Assembly (NCBI GenBank): GCA_934292955.1
Contig: CAKQXZ010000039.1
Coordinates: 1 to 17,566 of the forward strand
Origin: an uncultured Clostridia bacterium
Lineage (GTDB): Bacteria; Bacillota_A; Clostridia; Christensenellales; Borkfalkiaceae
Reading direction: 5' to 3'
Length of the DNA: 17,566 nt
Below, piece after piece: positions 1 to 6,732 of the stretch; the first letter of the stretch is position 1, and every line of letters starts with the position of its first letter. Position numbers and translations under genes: made by a program. A model generated the notes under the pieces. The model made no database searches. It saw only the letters and a program-made list of their open reading frames with translations, and had not been told where the DNA came from.

Positions 1-28
1 TTGCTTGCTTGCTTGCTTGCTTGCTTGC
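1..28. repeat. Perfect tetranucleotide repeat, seven TTGC/GCAA units
   Basis: Seven uninterrupted copies of TTGC (GCAA on the minus strand) start at the first base of the window, so the array may continue beyond it. The unit length of four is not a multiple of three, and no frame of the repeat contains a stop codon. Gain or loss of a unit would therefore shift the reading frame of any ORF passing through it. On the minus strand it lies about 25 nt inside a possible ORF starting at 52. It could also mark a contig end where an assembler stopped in a repeat. Confidence 0.95.
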
Positions 29-52
29 TAATGATTGTCGCAGACTTGTCAT
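1..52 (-). CDS. Possible start of a repeat-containing (phase-variable?) ORF, partial
   Basis: An ATG at 52-50 is preceded by AAAAGGAG (70-63), 10 nt upstream, a little farther than usual. The frame stays open to the window edge and reads MTSLRQSL, then an Ala-Ser-Lys-Gln cycle encoded by the GCAA repeat. A promoter (151-179) and a palindrome (119-137) lie upstream in the right orientation. Only 17 codons are visible, so no product can be named. Alternatively this is untranslated leader and the true start lies beyond the window. A second promoter-like pair (TTGACA at 62-57, GACAAT at 39-34, 17-nt spacer) overlaps the ribosome binding site and would start transcription inside the repeat. Confidence 0.35.
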   Translation of the reverse strand, partial: MTSLRQSLASKQASKQA

Positions 53-118
53 ACCTTGTCAACTCCTTTTGCCTGTGTCTCGCATTTTTTTGCAGGTTAT
101 TCGGCGTTAATAGCTTAG

Positions 119-137
119 CGTATCAATATATGATACG
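119..137. promoter_or_regulatory. Palindromic operator-like site just downstream of a promoter
   Basis: CGTATCA and TGATACG form a perfect 7+7 bp inverted repeat around a 5-bp A/T centre. On the minus strand it would lie at roughly +7 to +25 relative to the promoter at 151-179, a position where a bound repressor would block transcription. A third half-site, CGTATCA, occurs at 238-244. The size and symmetry suit a dimeric helix-turn-helix repressor such as a LacI or GntR type. No such regulator is encoded in the window. Confidence 0.5.
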
Positions 138-150
138 TTTTGTCTTTTAT

Positions 151-179
151 ATTCTACCATAAATTTCTCAAAAAATCAA
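151..179 (-). promoter_or_regulatory. Sigma-A-type promoter for a leftward gene
   Basis: On the minus strand, TTGATT (179-174) and TAGAAT (156-151) are separated by exactly 17 nt, each close to consensus. Predicted start is near 144. It points away from the GH78-like gene, towards the possible ORF at 52, giving a leader of about 90 nt that contains the palindrome at 119-137. The promoter makes it likely that a real transcription unit lies leftward of the window edge. Confidence 0.6.
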
Positions 180-198
180 GTCTGTTTGCCACTCCTTT

Positions 199-228
199 GC
201 GTGAAATTAAAAAACAAGGTTTTCACGC
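199..228. repeat. Inverted repeat downstream of the GH78-like gene
   Basis: GCGTGAAA (199-206) and TTTCACGC (221-228) form a perfect 8-bp stem with a 14-nt A/T-rich loop. On the plus strand a run of seven T follows 2 nt later, terminator-like. On the minus strand, the direction of the neighbouring genes, the U run lies in the loop instead, so it is not a canonical terminator for the GH78-like gene. No other clear terminator is visible between that gene's stop and the promoter at 151-179. Apart from this, the promoter and the palindrome, I see nothing else in 53-310. Confidence 0.35.
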
Positions 229-310
229 TCTTTTTTTCGTATCAAATGCCCCTTGTCTGTACGAACGCTGCTCTGCTCGCCGTGAAAATATCAAAACTGT
301 CTGCTATTTT

Positions 311-2539
311 TTATAATGCAGACAAAATAATCTCTTTTTCTTTAAACGGCAAAACGGCTTTCGCGTTTAATCCTATTCCGCATTTTTCCGAGCCTTTATC
401 CGGTGCCAATACATCGAACCCGAAAAGAGCATAAATAATAAATCGGGAAACATACGAAGCGAAACCATGGTCGCAACTTGCCGAAGACGAAAGATTTTCC
501 CAAAGAGTACCCGTCTTTTCAGCCATGCCGTAGAAATAACGCATGCATTCTTCAAACAAGTCCTTTCGTCTGCCCTCGCGCATTAAAAGTTCCAACCTCA
601 TATACACGCCGTAAATCATATTCGATGGAGCTAATTGTTTTTTATCGGAACAGTTTTCGGCATTTTTGCCTTTTCCGTATAAATCAATCATCTTTTCAAA
701 CAGTTTTCCATGTGTGGTTTTATCGGCACACCTGAAGAAAAACATATAATACTGGCAGGTTTCCGTATAATATTCGGTGGGAACCGGTTCCCCGTTTTTG
801 TTTCTTACAAGATTATCTACAAAAAATCCGTCGACAAACGCGTGCGAAAACAAAAAGTCTTTTATCTTAAGTGCTTTTTCTTTAAGCCCCGCTATATTAT
901 ATATTTCGTCAGCCGCAAGCAGCGTTGCGTAATAACATGCGTTTGACGGAACGTTTATTCCGGCAATGTGTTCGGGATTGTTCGCCTCGCTCCATTCAAT
1001 GAAAACCCAGCCTTTTAAGTCTTCCAAAACGCCGTATTCGTTTTCTGCGCCCGCAAAATACTCCAATATTCCCTCTACGTTGGCACGCGCGCTTTCAACC
1101 GTTTCGTCGGCACCGTATTGCGTGTAATACTTATAAATTTCAAGAATGTACCACATCGCCCAGTTGGGAATAAATCCGTCCTTTTCGTAATAATCGGCGG
1201 GATAGCAACGCGGAATCATGCCACGCGGATGGTCGCTTCGGTCGGCATAAACATAGTTTTGCAAAAACGCCCTTTCCACCTTGTTATCACCCGTAAAAAC
1301 CCGCTCGGCAACAGAGGAAAAGTAGCTGTCCGAAAGCCAGCCTCCCCTCTCGCGCGAGGGACAATCGGTAAGCAAATCTACGGCGTTATGCGCAAAAGTT
1401 CTGCGCGCTGCTTCCATAATATTTTCGACGCGCTTATCTTCACACGAAAAAACCAACTTATTCGCTTCGGGGTTTTCATACGCGCGCACTTTAACTTTAA
1501 CAATTATTCCCGCCGAATTTATAATGCGCAAATACCTGAACGCGTAAGGTTCAAATGTCGAAAGCGCGTAGACGCCCGCTTTTTTAACCGTCCACTTGAA
1601 AGCGTTCGCAACGGAACCCCGGAACGGATTTAGCGTTTTCAATTCGTCATCTTCTAAGATTTCGTCAAACGTCGCGTATATTTCGCCGGCATTTTCGGCG
1701 GTAATTTCAAGTTCCGTAATTCCCGCAACTATGTGCAAAAAATCGTAAGTCTTGTATAAATAATCAAACTTCTCTTCAGAAAACGTCTTTTTGCCCATAT
1801 TGTTATCTGTCGGGATTTTTTCCGAAACAAACGATAAGCGGCTTATATCGTCGCTGGGAAAAGCCTGCCATTCTTCACGTAAAAAGCCCTCTAGAACCGT
1901 GCCTACCTGCGTTTCGCTGCGATCGATGTAAATCGGCAAATCTGCGTTTTTTACGGCTATTCCACTATCTATGCAAGACGCAGGCAGAAGTACATTAAGC
2001 GTAGGATTTACCGTAAACGACGGTAAAACCCGAGGCAATGCGGCTTCTTCGGTTTCCGTATAAGAAAAAGGCGGAAGCGGATTATTTAAGTACAATTCTG
2101 AGCGATCGCGGGAGTTTACATAAACCTCGGTAAAGCCGCGCTGAAAAGAATAACGCTGAACTTTCTGAACACGATCGGCAAGAGTATAGCAATTAAAATC
2201 TTCGGCAAAGTATTCGCGCCCGTCCTCGGTTTCCAAAACACAGGCAAAAAAGGGTTCACACTTAACCCAGCAGAAATTCTTTACGTAATGGCTGTGCACC
2301 TCGACCGCGATATAGCGCGAGGTAAACGAATAAGTATTTACCCTGCAGAAGCCGTGCGCCGCGCGCGACGGTCCGAAACCTATAAGTTTCCCGTCGGCAA
2401 TAAGTTTATAACACGACGAAGCCGATATACAGATTTCACCTTTTTGCGTTTTATTCAAATCGAGAACGAATATAAACGAGCGGTTTTTTTCGTGTTTTTG
2501 CCCCTTTGCCCATACTGCGGTTTTTAATTTTTCAATCAT
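311..2539 (-). CDS. GH78-like alpha-L-rhamnosidase family protein (cytoplasmic)
   Basis: A 742-residue protein of the six-hairpin alpha-L-rhamnosidase fold. The N-terminal half (about 1-360) is beta-rich. The catalytic (alpha/alpha)6 barrel carries the family signature around 392-405 (DCPSRERGGWLSD, compare DCPQRDERLGWTGD), giving Glu397 as candidate general acid, plus Trp401 and Asp404. TLWENL at 678-683 offers Glu681 as candidate general base, and the following Asp-His-Gly at 690-692 is also family-like. There is no signal peptide, so it should act in the cytoplasm on imported oligosaccharides, releasing terminal alpha-L-rhamnose. The acid loop is one residue shorter than the common motif, so the substrate could differ. 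The start at 2539 follows a weak Shine-Dalgarno (GGGA). It has its own promoter (2595-2623), separate from the ABC operon, and no obvious terminator follows it. Confidence 0.8.
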   Translation of the reverse strand: MIEKLKTAVWAKGQKHEKNRSFIFVLDLNKTQKGEICISASSCYKLIADGKLIGFGPSRAAHGFCRVNTYSFTSRYIAVEVHSHYVKNFCWVKCEPFFACVLETEDGREYFAEDFNCYTLADRVQKVQRYSFQRGFTEVYVNSRDRSELYLNNPLPPFSYTETEEAALPRVLPSFTVNPTLNVLLPASCIDSGIAVKNADLPIYIDRSETQVGTVLEGFLREEWQAFPSDDISRLSFVSEKIPTDNNMGKKTFSEEKFDYLYKTYDFLHIVAGITELEITAENAGEIYATFDEILEDDELKTLNPFRGSVANAFKWTVKKAGVYALSTFEPYAFRYLRIINSAGIIVKVKVRAYENPEANKLVFSCEDKRVENIMEAARRTFAHNAVDLLTDCPSRERGGWLSDSYFSSVAERVFTGDNKVERAFLQNYVYADRSDHPRGMIPRCYPADYYEKDGFIPNWAMWYILEIYKYYTQYGADETVESARANVEGILEYFAGAENEYGVLEDLKGWVFIEWSEANNPEHIAGINVPSNACYYATLLAADEIYNIAGLKEKALKIKDFLFSHAFVDGFFVDNLVRNKNGEPVPTEYYTETCQYYMFFFRCADKTTHGKLFEKMIDLYGKGKNAENCSDKKQLAPSNMIYGVYMRLELLMREGRRKDLFEECMRYFYGMAEKTGTLWENLSSSASCDHGFASYVSRFIIYALFGFDVLAPDKGSEKCGIGLNAKAVLPFKEKEIILSAL

Positions 2540-2556
2540 ATTTTTTCCCGTTAAAT

Positions 2557-2582
2557 AAATTCGCCCCGAAGGGGGCGAATTT
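2557..2582. terminator. Strong hairpin: operon terminator and/or GH78 leader hairpin
   Basis: An 11-bp perfect stem (2557-2567 with 2572-2582) encloses a 4-nt loop. Read on the minus strand the tip is C-CTTC-GGG, containing a very stable CUUCGG-type loop. On the plus strand a run of T follows directly. On the minus strand the tail is ATTTAAC, a poor U tract. It lies 92 nt after the stop of the last permease gene and 17 nt before the GH78-like start, within the predicted GH78 leader. It may terminate the ABC operon, act as a 5' stabilising or attenuating element, or both. Confidence 0.55.
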
Positions 2583-2594
2583 TTTTATGCTTTA

Positions 2595-2623
2595 ATTTTA
2601 TACTACTTTTCCGAGTTAGTCAA
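2595..2623 (-). promoter_or_regulatory. Sigma-A-type promoter of the GH78-like gene
   Basis: On the minus strand TTGACT (2623-2618) and TAAAAT (2600-2595) are spaced by 17 nt; an overlapping TATAAA gives a 15-nt alternative. Predicted start is near 2588, a few bases before the hairpin at 2557-2582, giving a leader of about 49 nt. The TTGCRA repeats seen before the GH36 promoter are absent here, so the AraC protein need not control this gene. Confidence 0.65.
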
Positions 2624-2673
2624 TTAATCTTATATACTCTTATAACGCCGACAGAAAAAAGCCGTAATCCTTT

Positions 2674-3558
2674 TCAGCCTTTTATTCCGCCCGCCACAGT
2701 ATTTTCCATAATGGTTTTCTGCATTGCGCAAAACAGCACGCCTATGGGGATTATTGAAAGAATTATTCCCGCAAACAGCGGAGGCATATTCGTAGCGTAA
2801 AGCTGTTTCTGCTGGAATTCGTAAAGACCGAGCGCCAACGTCGGGCGTTTATCGAGGTACAAAAACGGAGTCGTATAATTGTTCCATTGCGAAATAAACG
2901 TGGTAATGAACACTGCGGTTATAAACGGTTTTGCCTGCGGCAACATTATTTTGAAAAACACCGTATAATGCCCGGCACCGTCAATCATTGCAGATTCGGC
3001 GTAAGTCCAGCTTATCGAGCGGAAGCCCGCGTACAAAATCAAAAAGTTAAAAGTGAACGCGCCGGCCGCAAGCAGCCATATAAAAAACAAATTATCGTTT
3101 AAGCCGAGATTGTAAACCAGTTGATATTCCACGGGGAGCGCGCCTATCGTGGGCAATACCTGCACCACGAGCGCAAGGCCGTAAAGAAATTTGCATATTT
3201 TATATGGGTATTTCGCCACAACATAAGCCGCCATAAGCGGAAAAACCACCGCCGCAATAGAGTTTTCCACAGTTAAAAATATGCTGTTAAAAAACATCCC
3301 CGCAAGATTGGTTCCGTTATAGTTTATAGCGGTGAACGCCTCGCCGTAGTTTTTGAATTGCAAATTGACGGGAAATGCGTTTCTGTCAACGAAAAATTCA
3401 TCGTTACTCTTAAGCGAATTCATTAAAATCCACAGAAACGGCAGAATCACCGAAAGAGCATAAAGCGTGAACAACACGAACATTATCCCCATGAAAACTC
3501 TTTCGCCCTTGCCTCGTTTTATGGCTCTTCCTTTCCTGACCGCGGTTGAGATTTTCAT
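2674..3558 (-). CDS. Sugar ABC transporter permease, MalG-like (CUT1)
   Basis: A 294-residue inner-membrane permease of the carbohydrate uptake 1 family. Hydrophobic segments lie near 21-48, 88-112, 121-142, 155-176, 211-230 and 260-282. The cytoplasmic EAA loop that docks the ATPase is clear at about 188-208 (ESAMIDGAG, then IMLPQAKP). It would pair with the permease encoded immediately upstream to form the transmembrane channel for an oligosaccharide. The ATG overlaps the preceding stop by one base (TAATG) and follows an excellent ribosome binding site (AGGAGGTGA), so translational coupling with strong re-initiation is likely. No ATPase gene follows; the next element is the promoter and hairpin region before the GH78-like gene. 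Confidence 0.93.
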   Translation of the reverse strand: MKISTAVRKGRAIKRGKGERVFMGIMFVLFTLYALSVILPFLWILMNSLKSNDEFFVDRNAFPVNLQFKNYGEAFTAINYNGTNLAGMFFNSIFLTVENSIAAVVFPLMAAYVVAKYPYKICKFLYGLALVVQVLPTIGALPVEYQLVYNLGLNDNLFFIWLLAAGAFTFNFLILYAGFRSISWTYAESAMIDGAGHYTVFFKIMLPQAKPFITAVFITTFISQWNNYTTPFLYLDKRPTLALGLYEFQQKQLYATNMPPLFAGIILSIIPIGVLFCAMQKTIMENTVAGGIKG

Positions 3559-4463
3559 TAAAAGGTCACCTCCTCGAACAGTCTGGCGGAAATAAAGCGC
3601 AATATAAGTACAACGGGCACCACCACAGCCGAAACCAGCAATCCTATGGCCGCGGGATAGTTATAGTTTTCGTTCTGCGTCTGGCGAAAGATATAAAAAC
3701 CTATGGTCGCGGTATCTTTATTGCCGCCGGTAAGCAGTTGAACGGGAGTCCACATAGTAAACGCCGCGGCAAAATTAAGAATGAACAACGTAGAAACGGT
3801 AGGAGCGAGCAGCGGCACCACTATGAAGAAAAATTCGCGCCCCAGTCCGCACCCCTCTATTTTCGCGCTTTCAAAAATATCTACGGGCAACCGCGAAATC
3901 GAGCCTGATAAAAGTACTATGGAATACCCGAAGCCCGACCATACGCAATACGCCATTACCCCGGAAAACGCGGTAGACGGGTATTCAAACGGCGACGAAT
4001 ATTTCCCGCCGAATGCCGAAACAAGCGCACCTAACGGACCTTTTATATCCACGCAATAATAAAACACCAATGTCAGCGCAACTATGCTTATAAGCGAAGG
4101 AAGATAAAATACCACCCTGAAAAATGCGCAACCCGGCAACTTTTTAAAAAGCACGTACGAAAAGAATACGCACAGCGGCAACGAGATGAAATCATACACG
4201 CCGAACGTAATAAACGTGTTTTTGATTATAGTAAGCATTTCGCTTCTGGGCGATTTCAAATCGATGAAAAACAATTCAAAATTTATAAACGACCAATCGA
4301 AATCGGTTCCGCCCGTTTCGAGCTGAAACGCCGAAATCCACGACTTTACGTTTACGCCCAGATAGAAAACCACAAATTGTAAAACGGGAAAAGCAAGAAA
4401 GGTTATGGCAAAAATAACGCCCGCCCTGCTTGTTTTCGACCTTTTTTTAACCAGCTCCGCCAT
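3558..4463 (-). CDS. Sugar ABC transporter permease, MalF/UgpA-like (CUT1)
   Basis: The first permease of the importer, about 301 residues from the preferred start. It has an N-terminal membrane segment followed by a short extracytoplasmic stretch, several further hydrophobic helices, and the EAA loop (ESAKIEGCGLGREFF, then VVPLLAP) about 90 residues from the C-terminus. The frame also opens at an ATG at 4505, but that start lies 34 nt inside the binding-protein gene and has no ribosome binding site. The ATG at 4463 begins MAELVKKRSK, a usual basic start before the first helix, with a rather distant GGAG overlapping the previous stop region. The start is therefore uncertain between the two. 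It forms one operon with the solute-binding gene upstream and the MalG-like gene downstream. Confidence 0.9.
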   Translation of the reverse strand: MAELVKKRSKTSRAGVIFAITFLAFPVLQFVVFYLGVNVKSWISAFQLETGGTDFDWSFINFELFFIDLKSPRSEMLTIIKNTFITFGVYDFISLPLCVFFSYVLFKKLPGCAFFRVVFYLPSLISIVALTLVFYYCVDIKGPLGALVSAFGGKYSSPFEYPSTAFSGVMAYCVWSGFGYSIVLLSGSISRLPVDIFESAKIEGCGLGREFFFIVVPLLAPTVSTLFILNFAAAFTMWTPVQLLTGGNKDTATIGFYIFRQTQNENYNYPAAIGLLVSAVVVPVVLILRFISARLFEEVTF

Positions 4464-4471
4464 TTTATAAA

Positions 4472-6019
4472 TTATACTCCGGCTATACGTCGCATTGCCG
4501 CCCATTTGGACGAAGCAGTGTTGTAATAATCGCTTCGCATCTCTTCCGCGGTTTTTGAAGAATCGACGAAAAATTCGGCAAATGCGCCGCTATCCGACGA
4601 AATGGTATTATACGCGCGTATCGGCGATTTTGTTATCGTATCGTAAATAAGGCTGCAATTTTTTAAAACTTTGTCCTGACTTTTCTGGAAAACGGTAAGA
4701 TCTTCGTTTTCAGGCACATTGGTGTATTCAAACGGCGAGTGCGAACCCGCGTATTTGCGGAATAGCATTATACCCTCGTCGCTTGCCATAAAGCGTATGA
4801 AATTGTAGCAGGCTGTTTTTGCTTTGCAGTAGGCGGGAATGTAAATTCTGTGCGATGCTCCGAGCGTATAAACAACTCTGCGCGCTTCGCGAACCGCATT
4901 AATTTGTGCATTCGAAAGAGAAGGATACGCAGTTTTTATCTCTTCGTCGGTTTTGCCTTCATCGATAGCGGTAACAACGGCTATAAGCATGGTTTCGTGT
5001 TCCGCTTCGGTTGCATCGGCTCCACCCAGACGAAGTTTTACGCCGAGTTCGCTTACTATGGGAGTGGGTAAAAATCTGATGTTCTGCGTTATGCTCGATT
5101 CGTCGGCAGAAGAGCGCATTTCGGTTTCTATCCAATCTCCGTTGGGCATAAACACAGCCGCGCCGCGCAAAAAGTCCTGTTGCGCGGGAGTATGCTGAAA
5201 ACCGCTTGAGCCGTCTACGCTGTAACTCGGGTCGGCTATTTTTTTAACCGTTTGGTAAGCATATAACACGCCGTCGTCGTTGAGCAGTTCGTAGGTATAA
5301 TTACCGTCTTCGCAATAGTTAACCATGGCGTCGTATTTATCTACGCCCATATACTGCGCTTTCCATGTTTCCATTGCGTACGACATATATCCCGGGGCAT
5401 TCTCGCCGGACCATATTATGGGTTTTACCGATTTCGGAATGCCTTCAACCTTACCGCCGGCAATGTTTTTAACCAATTCGATAAACTGTTTGGTGGTTTT
5501 GGGTTCCTGCGCTTCGGTGAGGTAATCTGCGTTGTACATAATGCCGCAAGCACCATAAACCCAGCTTATGGAATAGTATTTATTATTATAAGTATCGTAA
5601 TATTTATAGCGCGGCGTAAGTTTTTCTTCAAGCGTTTTTTCCTCGCCGAGCGCCGTCATGCCCATAAGATCCGTCATATCGGTTAACGGGCAACTTTTTG
5701 TTTTTTCAATAAGACGAATGATATTCTGTTCACCCGCAAACCATATATCTCCCACGCCGTTTTTGCGCGAAAGTTCGCTTGTAAGCTTGGAGTTTATCTC
5801 GCTTGCCGGCGTAATTTTTATCGTCACGTCGGGATAATGCGCTTTGAATGCTTCGGCAAGTCTATCAAACACTTCGGTACGATAACCCGCATCCATAACG
5901 TACATTTCGATATGATTAAGGTCTTCCGTAACCGTATTACCTTTGTTACCGCCGCACGCCGCAGCAGACAAGCATAAAGCCGCCGCAAGCGCACCCGTTA
6001 AAATTCTTTTAATTTTCAT
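4472..6019 (-). CDS. Extracellular sugar-binding lipoprotein (ABC importer, family 1)
   Basis: A solute-binding protein of 515 residues, anchored by a lipoprotein signal peptide (MKIKRILTG, hydrophobic stretch, then lipobox SAAAC). The mature start is Cys-Gly-Gly-Asn. The region after it (HIEMYVMDAGYRTEVFDRL) and a central segment around YYSISWVYGACGIMYNADYL match the family 1 CUT1 binding-protein pattern. The length is at the long end for the family. It would deliver an oligosaccharide to the two permeases encoded next. I place the start at 6019: the frame opens with a TTG at 6046, but those nine codons contain the GGAG ribosome binding site of the ATG at 6019. It starts 29 nt after the preceding small lipoprotein gene. 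The ligand cannot be read from sequence. Confidence 0.92.
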   Translation of the reverse strand: MKIKRILTGALAAALCLSAAACGGNKGNTVTEDLNHIEMYVMDAGYRTEVFDRLAEAFKAHYPDVTIKITPASEINSKLTSELSRKNGVGDIWFAGEQNIIRLIEKTKSCPLTDMTDLMGMTALGEEKTLEEKLTPRYKYYDTYNNKYYSISWVYGACGIMYNADYLTEAQEPKTTKQFIELVKNIAGGKVEGIPKSVKPIIWSGENAPGYMSYAMETWKAQYMGVDKYDAMVNYCEDGNYTYELLNDDGVLYAYQTVKKIADPSYSVDGSSGFQHTPAQQDFLRGAAVFMPNGDWIETEMRSSADESSITQNIRFLPTPIVSELGVKLRLGGADATEAEHETMLIAVVTAIDEGKTDEEIKTAYPSLSNAQINAVREARRVVYTLGASHRIYIPAYCKAKTACYNFIRFMASDEGIMLFRKYAGSHSPFEYTNVPENEDLTVFQKSQDKVLKNCSLIYDTITKSPIRAYNTISSDSGAFAEFFVDSSKTAEEMRSDYYNTASSKWAAMRRIAGV

Positions 6020-6048
6020 TTTGATGTTCTCCTTTTTTGTAAACAATA

Positions 6049-6732
6049 TTAAAGATATTCAACGCGGATATTATCAATGTATACCGTTACGGGTTTTTGC
6101 CCTTGCGAAAACGGAGGAAGAGAAATATAGATTCTCGTCATGTTTTTCATATAACTTTTTTTCCATTTCTGATTAAACTTCCATACTCCGCCTATAGTGC
6201 ATGCTTCCATGGTTTCGTGCATGCGCATATCGTAGGTGTACCATTCTCCGCTTTTCGCACGAACTCTGCTTGCTGTTTCGCAACGGTTGCCGTTGCTCGA
6301 CCACACTCCGAACGAAATCGTGCGTTCGCTCGAATCTTCCGTTATATACATAACGTCGAGCTTAACGCTTTTAACTTTTGTAAAATCGGAATATTCGCTG
6401 TTTATATCGAAATATGTAATAGACCAGCTGCCGTCGGTTCTGCCGTAAACGTCCAGCTTCAGACTGCCGTTGCCGCAGGTTACGTATTTTTTGTCGGTGT
6501 TAAGCGAGGCATTGCCGAAAACGCTGTCGAACGTCATATTCCTTACGCACGCTTCTTTTTCTTCAAAATCGTAAAGCATGTTGTCATTCGTATAGGTATA
6601 TTTTATTTCTTCCGTCTCTTTTTCGTCGTACAAACCGATAAACGGCTCTTCTTTACTGCCGCCGCACCCGGCCGACAGACAGGTGCCGAAAATGCTTACA
6701 ACAGCAATTATTACGGATAAAATCTTTTTCAT
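6049..6732 (-). CDS. Small lipoprotein with a single carbohydrate-binding-like beta-sandwich
   Basis: A 227-residue protein with a textbook lipobox (LSAGC, Cys23). After a short acidic linker the rest is one predicted jelly-roll of about 165 residues. It begins MLYDFEEKE, continues with YVTCGNGSLKLDVYG and AKSGEWYTYDMRM, and ends with VTVYIDNIRVEYL. The same order of landmarks (phenylalanine-glutamate near the start, lysine-serine-glycine then a leucine strand, a tryptophan-containing strand, a final YLDxxRV-type strand) recurs in both larger lipoproteins upstream in this operon. No catalytic motif is visible, so a glycan-binding accessory role is inferred. Its ATG overlaps the DUF4091 gene stop by four bases (ATGA), with AGGTG as ribosome binding site, implying translational coupling. 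Confidence 0.75.
   Translation of the reverse strand: MKKILSVIIAVVSIFGTCLSAGCGGSKEEPFIGLYDEKETEEIKYTYTNDNMLYDFEEKEACVRNMTFDSVFGNASLNTDKKYVTCGNGSLKLDVYGRTDGSWSITYFDINSEYSDFTKVKSVKLDVMYITEDSSERTISFGVWSSNGNRCETASRVRAKSGEWYTYDMRMHETMEACTIGGVWKFNQKWKKSYMKNMTRIYISLPPFSQGQKPVTVYIDNIRVEYL

Noticed and set aside
1..28. CRISPR array or minisatellite with functional spacers
   Set aside because: The unit is only four bases with no spacers; it is a simple sequence repeat.
34..62. Second promoter-like pair (TTGACA, 17 nt, GACAAT) on the minus strand
   Set aside because: The -10 is weak and the -35 overlaps the ribosome binding region of the possible ORF, so I prefer the promoter at 151-179, though this one is not excluded.
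186..434. Plus-strand 82-residue ORF in the left intergenic region
   Set aside because: Half of it lies antisense to the GH78-like gene, it has no ribosome binding site, and its composition is not protein-like.
1118..1633. Plus-strand 171-residue ORF inside the GH78-like gene
   Set aside because: It is antisense to well-conserved GH78 coding sequence, is rich in Arg and Asn without a recognisable domain, and shows no start signals.
2626..2673. Terminator directly after the last permease gene
   Set aside because: The G/C segments near 2650-2670 do not form a proper stem on the minus strand; the hairpin at 2557-2582 is better.
6097..6720. Plus-strand 207-residue ORF opposite the small lipoprotein gene
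   Set aside because: The minus-strand gene has a lipobox, a ribosome binding site and operon overlap; the plus frame has none of these and is a shadow.
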